A stretch of 33,435 nt of DNA, taken from positions 352 to 33,786 of the forward strand of contig NZ_JACRYL010000020.1 in the NCBI RefSeq assembly GCF_014306625.1, read 5' to 3'. A model generated the notes under the pieces. That model was given only the letters and a program-made list of their open reading frames with translations. It was not told where the DNA came from and ran no database searches. Position numbers and translations under genes: made by a program. Below are positions 23,442-30,615 of the stretch, piece by piece; position 1 is the stretch's first letter, and each line of letters starts with the position of its first letter. The DNA comes from Pedobacter fastidiosus (lineage in GTDB: Bacteria; Bacteroidota; Bacteroidia; Sphingobacteriales; Sphingobacteriaceae).

Positions 23442-23560
23442 GAGGGGTAATTCCCCTCTTCCAGAGGGGTGGTCGCAGACCAGGGTGTTAATTAGGGTAA
23501 AATATTCTTTAATTATCACATCGTTTTTGGAAAGCAAAGACAGATGCTCGGTTATCGTCC
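23442..23560. repeat. dispersed repeat unit, copy 1
   Basis: Begins GAGGGGTAATTCCCCTC, which folds on itself, followed by AGAGGGGTGGTCGCAGACC and then by AT-rich sequence ending GTTATCGTCC. It matches copy 2 (23630-23747) at most positions over the full length, including the unique tail GGAAAGCAAA-ACAGATGC. Confidence 0.75.
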
Positions 23561-23629
23561 ATAAATAAACACCCCGCCTTAAAGGCACCCCCTGTAAAAG
23601 AGGGGAACTGCAAATTGCTTAAAAACTAT

Positions 23630-23747
23630 GAGGGGTAATTCCCCTCTTTTAGAGGGGTGGTCGCAGACCGGGGTGTTAATTAAGGAGAAATATCTTTAAC
23701 TATCAAATTGTTTTGGAAAGCAAATACAGATGCCTGATTATCGTCTG
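23630..23747. repeat. dispersed repeat unit, copy 2
   Basis: Direct repeat of 23442-23560 in the same orientation, 69 bp after it. The palindromic head GAGGGGTAATTCCCCTC is identical; the tail differs by scattered substitutions, so the duplication is not recent. Confidence 0.75.
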
Positions 23748-23949
23748 GCTGGCTTTTCGCTAAATCCCGATGAAAAATCGGGGATACCGCTTCAATCCAG
23801 TTTAGGTACTAAAATTTCTGCAACGATTAATGGCTGGGATGTAAAGAATAATGCACAAAACCTTATAAACTACAGATAAAATAACTATGGAATTAAAATC
23901 TGTGTTTATCTGTGCGTATCTGTGGTTAAAAATTGAAGTTAATCAATCA

Positions 23950-24516
23950 TTAAACTTTTAGCATTCCCCGAAATCCCCTAGCGGCATAATAAGATTCTGC
24001 GCCATTGTGATAAACAAATACGGTATCATAACGGCGATCGCAAAAAAGTGCGCCTTTTAATTTTCTAATGAATGGTGGGGTTTCAATCCAGCTAGATGTT
24101 TTGAGATCAAATATTCCAAGCGTTTGTAATGCTCTATATTCTTCTTCATTTAAGAGCTTAATGCCCATATCATTTGCCATCTCAATAGCACTGTTTTCGG
24201 GTTTATTTTCCTTTCTAGATTCTAACGCTTCATGATCATAACAAACACTTCGTCTACCTTTCGGGCTTTCTGCCGAGCAATCGCAAAAAATATATTCGCC
24301 ACTCTTTTCGTAATATCCAATAACATCAGGTTCTCCACCCGTTATTTCCATCTCGTTAAGCGACCATAATTTTTCTTTCTGACTTCCTAATTTGGCTTGG
24401 ATTTGATTCCACTCTATGTTTTTATGTCGACTCTTATTTTTCTCGAAACGATTTTTCAAGATCTCAATTAACGCTTGATTTTGTTCAGATGATAATTCTT
24501 TTCTATCGCTACTCAT
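23950..24516 (-). CDS. DUF4256 family protein
   Basis: A 188-residue soluble protein. The opening ALIEILKNRFEKNKSRH, the central SLNEMEITGGEPDVIG and YIFCDCSAESPKGRRSVCYDHEAL segments and the closing ALFCDRRYDTVFVYHNGAESYYAARGFRG are strongly characteristic of DUF4256. The conserved Cys, Asp and Arg residues suggest a binding or enzymatic site, but no function is established. It is separated by 39 bp from the upstream YdeI-type gene on the same strand, so both could share a transcript. Confidence 0.85.
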   Translation of the reverse strand: MSSDRKELSSEQNQALIEILKNRFEKNKSRHKNIEWNQIQAKLGSQKEKLWSLNEMEITGGEPDVIGYYEKSGEYIFCDCSAESPKGRRSVCYDHEALESRKENKPENSAIEMANDMGIKLLNEEEYRALQTLGIFDLKTSSWIETPPFIRKLKGALFCDRRYDTVFVYHNGAESYYAARGFRGMLKV

Positions 24517-24555
24517 TCGGTTATCTAGTTACTTTTAACTTTAGTTTTTTATAAA

Positions 24556-25149
24556 CTAATCATTTAAGCCTTTGCCATTTAAAATTGCTGGCATACTTTT
24601 TTCAACTCTTGCCGCTCTGGTTTTGGATTGTTTAGGCGTAGAAAAATGTAGCAAGTAAGCTCTTTGTCTCCCTGGTGTTAATGTTTCAAAGGCAATTTTT
24701 AATTCAGGAATCTGATCCAATTTATGCCGAAATTCGTCTGGAATAGTATAATCATTATGCTTTTTCAGTTCAACTTTTAATCCTGCTTTTTCTACTTCAA
24801 TAGCTTTAGCAATATAATTTTTTATAACAGTTTCCTTTTCAAATATTTCTAGAAGATTGGTAAAGCGAATTTGACGAGCAGATTGTACATTTTCAGTTTG
24901 TTGAATCAGCAAACCATCTTTGTTATCCATTAAAGCACCCTTAAAAAACAGCAATGCGCAATACTCTTTAAAGGTGTGAATCAAAACAATATTACTTTTT
25001 TCGAGCACATAGCAGGGGCAACCCCATTTCAATTCTTCGCTTAAACCACAATCGAGCACAATCAATCTTAATTTATTAATTTCTTCTTGCCACTTTTTAG
25101 CCTTATCAAAATAAAAATCAACTTTGTGGTTTGGCTCACTGTTTATCAT
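24556..25149 (-). CDS. YdeI/OmdA-type protein (DUF1801 plus OmdA domain)
   Basis: A 197-residue cytoplasmic protein. Residues about 8-110 form a DUF1801-like fold (LSEELKWGCPCYVLEKSNIVLIHTFKEYCALLFFKGALM), and the C-terminal part with YTIPDEFRHKLDQIP, FETLTPGRQRAYLLHFSTPKQSKTRAARVEKSMPAIL is the bacteriocin-protection (OmdA/YdeI) motif. Relatives contribute to peptide or stress tolerance in other bacteria, but the mechanism is unclear. Located between tandem hairpins ending the SDR gene and the DUF4256 gene. Confidence 0.88.
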   Translation of the reverse strand: MINSEPNHKVDFYFDKAKKWQEEINKLRLIVLDCGLSEELKWGCPCYVLEKSNIVLIHTFKEYCALLFFKGALMDNKDGLLIQQTENVQSARQIRFTNLLEIFEKETVIKNYIAKAIEVEKAGLKVELKKHNDYTIPDEFRHKLDQIPELKIAFETLTPGRQRAYLLHFSTPKQSKTRAARVEKSMPAILNGKGLND

Positions 25150-25201
25150 TTCTCTATTTTCTAGGTCTTAAGTTCATTTAATCTGTAATCTAATATAACA
25201 C

Positions 25202-25252
25202 AAATGCTCAATAGTGGGGTCACCATTGAGCATTTAAAGGGCAAGTCGCCCT
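25202..25252 (-). terminator. tandem hairpins after the SDR gene
   Basis: The hairpin nearer the SDR stop codon pairs AGGGC (25238-25242) with GCCCT (25248-25252); the next pairs AAATGCTCAAT (25202-25212) with ATTGAGCATTT (25225-25235), an 11-bp perfect stem. Both follow the SDR stop (25280) on the minus strand and precede the YdeI-type gene, so they probably separate the two units. Confidence 0.65.
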
Positions 25253-25279
25253 AATTTTATATTTAAAACTTTCAATCCG

Positions 25280-26017
25280 CTACCACGGACTTACCTCTGT
25301 TTCATCTTCGATGTCATTACTGAAAAACTTTCCTGTTGGTGCATTATCATCGATTAAGGTATGTTTAATGATAAAATTTGCTGCACTTTCTATTGTTCCA
25401 GGCCCATTATGGTGGTTAAAATCTGTGGCTGTGTAGCCTGGGTCAATTACATTCACTTTAAAGGGCAATGCTCTCAGTTCATAAGCCAAAACGATTGTAT
25501 ATGCATTAAGAGCTGCTTTAGAAGTTCCATAACTTGCCGATTTAACAGTGTAATATTTCCAGTTCGGATCGCTATGTAAGGTTAATGAACCAAGCCCGGA
25601 GGTAATGTTACTAATTCTAGGATGATCTGACTTTTTAAGCAATTCTAAAAAGGCTTGAGTTACGCTAATTACGCCAAAGAAATTCGTATCGAATACCTCT
25701 TGAATATCTTTGATTGATGTATCTGACGCATTTTGAGGAAAATCTCCGCTAATTCCTGCATTATTAATTAGAATATCCAATTTTCCTTGTTCTTCTTCAA
25801 CGATATTTTTGGCCGCTAAAATAGAATCCTGTTTCGTAACATCAATTTCAATAGCCTTAATATTTTCAAATCCTTCTTCGTTTAATTGTTGTACAACAGC
25901 ATTCCCTTTTTCAAGATTGCGGGTACCTAGATAAACAAATAATCCCTTTTTCGATAGCTCTTTTGCTGTCTCTAAACCAATACTTCTATTGGCTCCTGTT
26001 ATTAATACTGATTTCAT
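25280..26017 (-). CDS. short-chain dehydrogenase/reductase
   Basis: A 245-residue classical SDR using NAD(P)H to reduce a carbonyl substrate. The cofactor motif is TGANRSIG (7-14; the usual GxG has Ser before the Ile-Gly), with GTRN after the second strand hinting at NADP. NNAG (85-88), Ser140 and the catalytic YGTSK (Tyr163, Lys167) are present. The length fits carbonyl-reductase-like SDRs. Substrate unknown. A 16-bp palindrome (26072-26087) lies 55 bp upstream and is nearly identical to one in front of the neighbouring Crp/Fnr gene, so the SDR is probably a direct target of that regulator. Confidence 0.92.
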   Translation of the reverse strand: MKSVLITGANRSIGLETAKELSKKGLFVYLGTRNLEKGNAVVQQLNEEGFENIKAIEIDVTKQDSILAAKNIVEEEQGKLDILINNAGISGDFPQNASDTSIKDIQEVFDTNFFGVISVTQAFLELLKKSDHPRISNITSGLGSLTLHSDPNWKYYTVKSASYGTSKAALNAYTIVLAYELRALPFKVNVIDPGYTATDFNHHNGPGTIESAANFIIKHTLIDDNAPTGKFFSNDIEDETEVSPW

Positions 26018-26071
26018 TTTTTGTTTCTTTAAATTATTTAAGTAAAAGTGCGGAGATTAAAAATGAAACCA

Positions 26072-26087
26072 TTTGCCATTTGGCAAA
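26072..26087. promoter_or_regulatory. candidate Crp/Fnr-type operator upstream of the SDR gene
   Basis: TTTGCCA-TT-TGGCAAA is a perfect palindrome. Its near-identical partner (15 of 16 bases) lies upstream of the regulator gene at 26697-26712. A dyad of this length and symmetry fits a Crp/Fnr dimer site. Confidence 0.6.
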
Positions 26088-26094
26088 AAGAGAT

Positions 26095-26664
26095 TTAGCT
26101 TATGTTTTTTCTTATTCTACTAAGTGAAGATTGCGTAACCCCCAAATAGGAAGCAATATAAGAAAGCGGAATTCTATTAACAACATTGGGGTAAATTTCC
26201 AAAAACTTCAAATAGCGTGTTGTAGCATCTTCTGAAACTAATGGGCTTCTCCTTTCTACTTTTTGTCTTAGTGCTTTCGAAATAATTTTATGTACAATAG
26301 TATCCCAACCAATAATGGTATCTAAAAGTTCGTTCCAGTCTTTTTTCGAAAAAAGTAAAAGTTTGCAATCGGTGATGGCTTGTACATATGCTGAAGAAGG
26401 AATTTCATTGTCAAAGCTTTCCAAATCGACTACCAAGTTGTTTTCTTCGATAAAATATTTGGTAATTTCCTCACCTTGGTTATTGTAGTAACAAACCCTA
26501 ATAATACCATCCGAAATAAACCCTACCCGTTGTGCAATTTTGCCTGCCTCTGAGAAATATTCATCTTTGGGAAGTTCTAATACAGTTGCTTTTCTAGAAA
26601 TTAAATCAATTTGTTGTTGGTTTAAATTTCCAAACTGCAGAATGTATTCTATAAATCCTTTCAT
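26095..26664 (-). CDS. Crp/Fnr-family transcriptional regulator
   Basis: A 189-residue regulator. Residues about 20-130 form the cyclic-nucleotide-binding-like beta-roll (KDEYFSEAGKIAQRVGFISDGIIRV), and about 155-187 the HTH (RIPLSYIASYLGVTQSSLSRIRKNI), a short form common in Bacteroidota. No cysteines suited to an iron-sulphur cluster are seen at the N-terminus, so it is not a classical Fnr; the ligand is unknown. A perfect -7 box (TAACTTTG) lies at 26678-26685, and a palindrome at 26697-26712 covers the region just upstream, suggesting autoregulation. The SDR gene follows after 77 bp on the same strand, with its own copy of the palindrome. Confidence 0.92.
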   Translation of the reverse strand: MKGFIEYILQFGNLNQQQIDLISRKATVLELPKDEYFSEAGKIAQRVGFISDGIIRVCYYNNQGEEITKYFIEENNLVVDLESFDNEIPSSAYVQAITDCKLLLFSKKDWNELLDTIIGWDTIVHKIISKALRQKVERRSPLVSEDATTRYLKFLEIYPNVVNRIPLSYIASYLGVTQSSLSRIRKNIS

Positions 26665-26677
26665 GCTGCAAGTTAAG

Positions 26678-26685
26678 CAAAGTTA
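26678..26685 (-). promoter_or_regulatory. -7 box of the Crp/Fnr-type gene
   Basis: Minus-strand TAACTTTG, a full match to TAnnTTTG, 14 bp before the start codon. The candidate operator at 26697-26712 begins 12 bp upstream, over the expected -33 region. Confidence 0.5.
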
Positions 26686-26696
26686 TTTTTTTTGGA

Positions 26697-26712
26697 TTTG
26701 CCATTTGACAAA
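26697..26712. promoter_or_regulatory. candidate Crp/Fnr-type autoregulatory operator
   Basis: TTTGCCATTTGACAAA differs from the perfect palindrome at 26072-26087 by one base. It lies 33 bp before the regulator start and overlaps the promoter, a position suited to repression. Confidence 0.55.
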
Positions 26713-26793
26713 AAATGTAGATCACTACGAAATTTAAATAGTTATACATTTGGCTAGTATAAATTGTAAATTTAACTTTGTGTTAAGTTTCTG

Positions 26794-27660
26794 CTAACTG
26801 ATGGGCTTTTTAAAGGGTAGGACTACAACTTTAAAAATATCCTCAGATTTGGGGTATTCATTCGGATTTTTTATTCCTAATTCTTCGGGTACTTCTCCTG
26901 GCTTATAATAAAATGTTCCAAATACGAGATCCCAAATGGCCAATGTGTTTCCATAGTTTTTCGCTTCTTTAATATTTGCACTATGGTGATACCGATGTGT
27001 TTCCGTACCAATAAAAATATAATTTAAGAAGCCTGCCCTAATATTTACATTGAAATGCGAAACTAAACTTTGTAGATCGATTAAAAGTGTTGCCGCCAAT
27101 GCCACTTCAGGCGAAACACCTAAAAGAATAAGCGGTAATTGAATAATTGTGGCCGTTATAAAGGCGTTTATCGGACTAAAAACGGCATGCATTACAACAT
27201 ATACTTGGTTAGGTAGGTGATGAGCCAAATGCACGTTCCATAGAAATTTTCCAATTTTTCCCTTACCGGTATGACTTAAACGATGATACCAGTACTGAAA
27301 GAATTCAAAGACTAAGAGATAGATAGTTACACTTATTAAAAATGGCGATTTAGTAAAAAAGCCTACATGATTTTCGCTATACCAAATTGCCAATATGCCG
27401 AAACCTGATTTTGTAAGGGCTATTATTGGTGCATCAATAGCAATATATTTAAAGTCACGCCAAAAGCTTTTTGCAGTCATTTTCCATTGTTTATTAAGTG
27501 GGAAAATGGTTTCGGTAATTAATAACGTTAGTACAATAAAAATTGTTGTGGCAGCATAAACTGTTTTATAATCGGAACCGAAATTAATCGCCAAAAATAT
27601 TATTGCGACCACAATTAGCAGCAATGTTGGGTATAATGCGTATGTGATGATTTTTCTCAT
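26794..27660 (-). CDS. sterol desaturase / fatty-acid hydroxylase superfamily protein
   Basis: A 288-residue integral membrane di-iron enzyme. The histidine boxes are HRLSH (in YWYHRLSHTGKG), HLAHH and HRYHH (ETHRYHHS), with about four membrane helices before and between them. Such enzymes hydroxylate or desaturate lipids, sterols or carotenoids; the substrate here is unknown. It is the last gene of an operon with a DUF2141 protein and a TonB-dependent receptor (10-bp gap), which suggests that the imported or surface-bound substrate may be a lipid or hydrophobic compound. No terminator stronger than a 5-bp hairpin is seen after the stop. Confidence 0.9.
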   Translation of the reverse strand: MRKIITYALYPTLLLIVVAIIFLAINFGSDYKTVYAATTIFIVLTLLITETIFPLNKQWKMTAKSFWRDFKYIAIDAPIIALTKSGFGILAIWYSENHVGFFTKSPFLISVTIYLLVFEFFQYWYHRLSHTGKGKIGKFLWNVHLAHHLPNQVYVVMHAVFSPINAFITATIIQLPLILLGVSPEVALAATLLIDLQSLVSHFNVNIRAGFLNYIFIGTETHRYHHSANIKEAKNYGNTLAIWDLVFGTFYYKPGEVPEELGIKNPNEYPKSEDIFKVVVLPFKKPIS

Positions 27661-27670
27661 TGTTTTAATT

Positions 27671-30049
27671 TTAAAACTGGAACTTCAAACCAAAAGAAGG
27701 AAAGATGGAAATGCCTTCGTAAAAGGTTTTCCCTGTAATAGGGTTAAACGATTCCTGGTAAGCATTTTTACGATTATTAACATCAGCAATATCTACGAAA
27801 GCATTCAGAGCTATGCCTTTTATCTTAAAATTATAATCTACCCGCACATCCAAGCTTATAAAATCGGTTAAGCGTTTTGTGCCCTGTGTAGTAATCTCTT
27901 GGGAGTACCTAATTTCATTGCTGTTATTTAAAACATTCTTATGCACAATATAATCGTAAGTTGGTTTCCCGGTTGCATATCTGAATTTTGTTGCCAGTAG
28001 CCAATGCTGTCCCGCTTTGTAACTCAATAAAAAATTAACCTGGTTGGGTTGGCTGAATGTATAATTATAATCCCCCAAACCATCATTGTCATTACGCTTG
28101 CTCAACATATAGGAATATCCGATTTGACCATGAAAATTTTGGGACAACCGCTTGGTAAGATTGATGTCAAAACCACTTGCAGAACCTGTACCATTGCTGT
28201 TCTGTTCAGCGCTACCGCTTACAGGACGTACTAATAAATGGTCAAGCTTTTTATACCAGCCTTCAACGGTTAATTTTAGGGAACTATTGAAATGATATTT
28301 ATACCCGGCAATGGCCTCTATTACCCGTTGGTTTTTTAATGTATTACCTTGGGGTTGATCAGCAATTTCGGAGTACAAAGGATCCTGATAGTATATACCT
28401 GTCGAAAAATTCAGGCTTTGTTGCTCATCAAACTGGTAGCTTCCACTTAATCTTGGGGCAATACTGCTTTGTTTGGTAAAGCCTGTATAATCATATCGCA
28501 GGCCTGCATTTACTGTGAGTTTTTTTAATAATGGAAACGAATAATCAATATATGCGGAAGCATTATAGGCCGAATTATTATAGTCTGCGTTAAAGAATTG
28601 GGGCAGAATTAAAGCGTAATAAGTAGTTGGATTAGGCCTGTAATCTGTTGTGCTAAAAACATAGGAAGTATCTGTCCGGCTTAATTTTCTATTATTGGTT
28701 AATGCCGACTTGTCGAATTCAACGCCCAGGGTAAGTTTTGATTTATCTTCAAAAAATTTGGAAAAAATAGAACGATAACCGACTGTATATTCTTTGTAAT
28801 CTATTTTTTTTATGCCATCTTCAAAGGGAATAATGCTACCAGGTATCAGAACACCCTCTTTATCTGTTAGCGGAAAAGAATTACCGTAAGTGTTGGTGGT
28901 ATGTGTAGAATTGTAGTACAAACCGTTTTTCCAGTTACTGCTTTTACTGGTAAGGGATAAAAGATTGAGCCCCAAAATGGTTTGATTACTTTTCCGGTTC
29001 AGCGTAAATAAGTTATTTAAATTTTTATCTGCCCTCACATTACTGGTGTCCCTTACAAATGTTTCGGGGCTGTAAATGGCGATAATAGAAAGTTTATTTC
29101 GTTCATTAATTTGTGTGGTTGATTTAAAAATAAAATCCTGATATTTTGGAATGCCCAAATCTTGTAAGTTGGCAATTTTTACCACGTTGCCAATATTTTG
29201 CGTTCTTGCAGAAATAAATAAACTGGTATTTTTAAAAAGATAACTTGGGCCATCATAGTTTATCGTTCCCCCCATCAAATCCAACTGTCCATCAATGGTA
29301 AAACTTTCTTTATTTCCTTCCTTTATGGTTAACCCTAAATAAGAGGCACTTCTTCTGCCATAGGCAGCACTAAAATCACCACCTTGAAATACTGCACTAT
29401 TAATAACTCTTGGGGCAAAAATACTAAACCTGCCACCGTTCGGGTCGTTAAATCCATTAGGGCTACCTTCCAGATGCGCCAATGAAAAAACAGGAATATC
29501 ATCTACCATATACACGTTATCCCTTGTGCCTTGCCCTCTCACGGCAATGGCAGAAAAGGCACCGCCGCTGCTTGATACGCCCGGCAACATGCCAATAGCC
29601 CTAAAAATATCGCCTTGTGCACCTGGGTTCCGGGAGATTTCTTCTCTTGAAAAACTATAAGCCGAAACGGGTAGTGCGGGATTATTTTCAAATTTGAAAC
29701 CATTTACAGTTACTGCACTTAAACTTTGCGATGCATCCTGTAATTCAATTTCGATATAGCTTACCTTGTTTCTAATAACCCGTACATCATTAACCCTTTG
29801 TTGCTGGTAGCCAACCGAGTTGATGGTTATTGAATAGAGACCTTCGGCAACATTTAAAAAACTAAAATTGCCCAAAGTGTCTGTTATTGTTCCTTTTGCC
29901 ATATTGACTATTTCAATGGTTGCAAATGGCAATACTTGTTTGGTGCTTTTATCGATCACTTTACCCTTTACAGCCCCGCTTTGTTGGGCGAATAAATTAA
30001 GTCCTAAAAGCAAAAAAGCTATTGTTATAATTGGTTTTAAAGTTGCCAT
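27671..30049 (-). CDS. TonB-dependent receptor with carboxypeptidase-regulatory N-domain
   Basis: A 792-residue outer-membrane receptor. A signal peptide (about 1-21, ending …LNLFAQ) is followed by a CarboxypepD_reg-like domain (GAVKGKVIDKSTKQVLPFATIEI…, about 25-105), a plug domain (about 125-230, with IRAIGMLPGVSSSGGAFSA-like and VRGQGTRDNVYMVDDIPV) and a 22-strand barrel ending in a hydrophobic strand with C-terminal Phe (FPSFGLKFQF). It imports a substrate using TonB energy. There is no SusD partner, so a glycan role is less likely. Its ATG overlaps the stop of the upstream DUF2141 gene (TAATG), and the sterol-desaturase-type gene follows by 10 bp. The TetR regulator is divergent. Confidence 0.93.
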   Translation of the reverse strand: MATLKPIITIAFLLLGLNLFAQQSGAVKGKVIDKSTKQVLPFATIEIVNMAKGTITDTLGNFSFLNVAEGLYSITINSVGYQQQRVNDVRVIRNKVSYIEIELQDASQSLSAVTVNGFKFENNPALPVSAYSFSREEISRNPGAQGDIFRAIGMLPGVSSSGGAFSAIAVRGQGTRDNVYMVDDIPVFSLAHLEGSPNGFNDPNGGRFSIFAPRVINSAVFQGGDFSAAYGRRSASYLGLTIKEGNKESFTIDGQLDLMGGTINYDGPSYLFKNTSLFISARTQNIGNVVKIANLQDLGIPKYQDFIFKSTTQINERNKLSIIAIYSPETFVRDTSNVRADKNLNNLFTLNRKSNQTILGLNLLSLTSKSSNWKNGLYYNSTHTTNTYGNSFPLTDKEGVLIPGSIIPFEDGIKKIDYKEYTVGYRSIFSKFFEDKSKLTLGVEFDKSALTNNRKLSRTDTSYVFSTTDYRPNPTTYYALILPQFFNADYNNSAYNASAYIDYSFPLLKKLTVNAGLRYDYTGFTKQSSIAPRLSGSYQFDEQQSLNFSTGIYYQDPLYSEIADQPQGNTLKNQRVIEAIAGYKYHFNSSLKLTVEGWYKKLDHLLVRPVSGSAEQNSNGTGSASGFDINLTKRLSQNFHGQIGYSYMLSKRNDNDGLGDYNYTFSQPNQVNFLLSYKAGQHWLLATKFRYATGKPTYDYIVHKNVLNNSNEIRYSQEITTQGTKRLTDFISLDVRVDYNFKIKGIALNAFVDIADVNNRKNAYQESFNPITGKTFYEGISIFPSFGLKFQF

Positions 30050-30486
30050 TACTTTCTATTTCTTTTATAGGTGATACTGATATTTTGAACTTTTTGAGTT
30101 GCAGAAAACGGGAATTTCAGTTTTGAAAATGTAGGCATACCCGTAAAAAAACCTATTTCCCATTTATTACTGTAGCCCAATTGTTCATTTGGTAACCCCA
30201 GAGAATGATCAATTTTGCCATTATTATTTTCATCATGTAAAATGAGAATGGCATAATCATCGAAGACAAGGTTGGGGATTTGAAAAACTGCTTTCTTGTT
30301 TTTGATTTCCGTTGAGACTGTTTTAAATGGACTGGATGGTATTTTGTCGTCTTTGCGAAATAGGAATAAAACAGCTTTGCCATTATCGTTATTATAATTG
30401 CTGGTGTTAACCGTCAAAGTGCTGTTTGCGGGTTGTTTAAAAGCAGTTAGCATAATAAACATTAAGGAAACTAATGGGTATTTCAT
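30049..30486 (-). CDS. DUF2141 exported protein
   Basis: A 145-residue secreted protein; a signal peptide covers about 1-21 (MKYPLVSLMFIMLTAFKQPANS). The mature part matches DUF2141: GKAVLFLFRKDDKIP, PNLVFDDYAILILHDENNNGKIDHSLGLPNEQLGYSN and a C-terminal LKFPFSATQKVQNISITY. The DENNNGKID loop looks like a calcium-binding loop. The frame can be extended to 30531 but the ATG at 30486 directly precedes the signal. It is the first gene of the operon with the receptor and the sterol-desaturase-type gene. Proteins of this family frequently accompany carotenoid or lipid genes; its exact role is unknown. Confidence 0.88.
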   Translation of the reverse strand: MKYPLVSLMFIMLTAFKQPANSTLTVNTSNYNNDNGKAVLFLFRKDDKIPSSPFKTVSTEIKNKKAVFQIPNLVFDDYAILILHDENNNGKIDHSLGLPNEQLGYSNKWEIGFFTGMPTFSKLKFPFSATQKVQNISITYKRNRK

Positions 30487-30503
30487 TTTGAACTTGGTGT
30501 TTT

Positions 30504-30515
30504 TTATTGAACATT
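30504..30515 (+). repeat. 12-bp direct repeat, copy 1 (TTATTGAACATT)
   Basis: Identical to 30583-30594. The copies lie near the two ends of the divergent promoter region between DUF2141 and tetR and may be regulator half-sites. Confidence 0.4.
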
Positions 30516-30518
30516 GTG

Positions 30519-30562
30519 TATTGTTTAACAAACCTAATAGCTAAATTTGCAACATTCAAAAA
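30519..30562. promoter_or_regulatory. overlapping divergent promoters of tetR-type gene and DUF2141 operon
   Basis: Plus strand: TTG (30521-30523), 18-nt spacer, TAAATTTG (30542-30549), start predicted near 30556. Minus strand: TTTTTG (30562-30557), 20-nt spacer, TAGGTTTG (30536-30529). Both fit the Bacteroidota consensus, and their elements interleave. A small palindrome TTGTT-T-AACAA (30521-30531) overlaps both, well placed for the TetR-type protein to shut both promoters. Confidence 0.6.
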
Positions 30563-30567
30563 CATAA

Positions 30568-30583
30568 CCAGCCAAATGGCAGT
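30568..30583. promoter_or_regulatory. degenerate copy of the Crp/Fnr-type palindrome
   Basis: The 10-bp core GCCAAATGGC (30571-30580) is the reverse complement of GCCATTTGGC, the core of the operator at 26072-26087; the outer bases differ. It lies 33 bp before the TetR-type start, the same distance as the operator before the Crp/Fnr gene. It may be chance. Confidence 0.25.
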
Positions 30584-30594
30584 TATTGAACATT
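30583..30594 (+). repeat. 12-bp direct repeat, copy 2 (TTATTGAACATT)
   Basis: Second copy of 30504-30515, 22 bp before the tetR-type start codon. Confidence 0.4.
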
Positions 30595-30615
30595 TAATCA
30601 AAAAAGTTCAGGAAA

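Larger units (their letters stand above)
23404..23949. other. 546-bp intergenic region filled with dispersed repeats
   Basis: No gene is visible. It contains two direct copies of a 118-bp unit (23442-23560 and 23630-23747), an inverted partial copy between them (about 23567-23611), a hairpin of the form ATCCCGAT…ATCGGGGAT (23764-23785) and, near the right end (about 23898-23931), an AATCTGTG…ATCTGTG…ATCTGTGG segment. All are of a type found repeatedly between genes in Bacteroidota. It separates the M13 peptidase from the convergent DUF4256 gene. Confidence 0.7.

Noticed and set aside
23442..23747. A short CRISPR array
   Set aside because: Only two long diverged copies and one inverted fragment, with no short regular repeat-spacer pattern and no cas gene.
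26745..26752. Plus-strand TACATTTG promoter box between the Crp/Fnr and sterol-desaturase-type genes
   Set aside because: No plus-strand gene follows and the -33 element is missing; a TAnnTTTG match is expected by chance in this AT-rich sequence.
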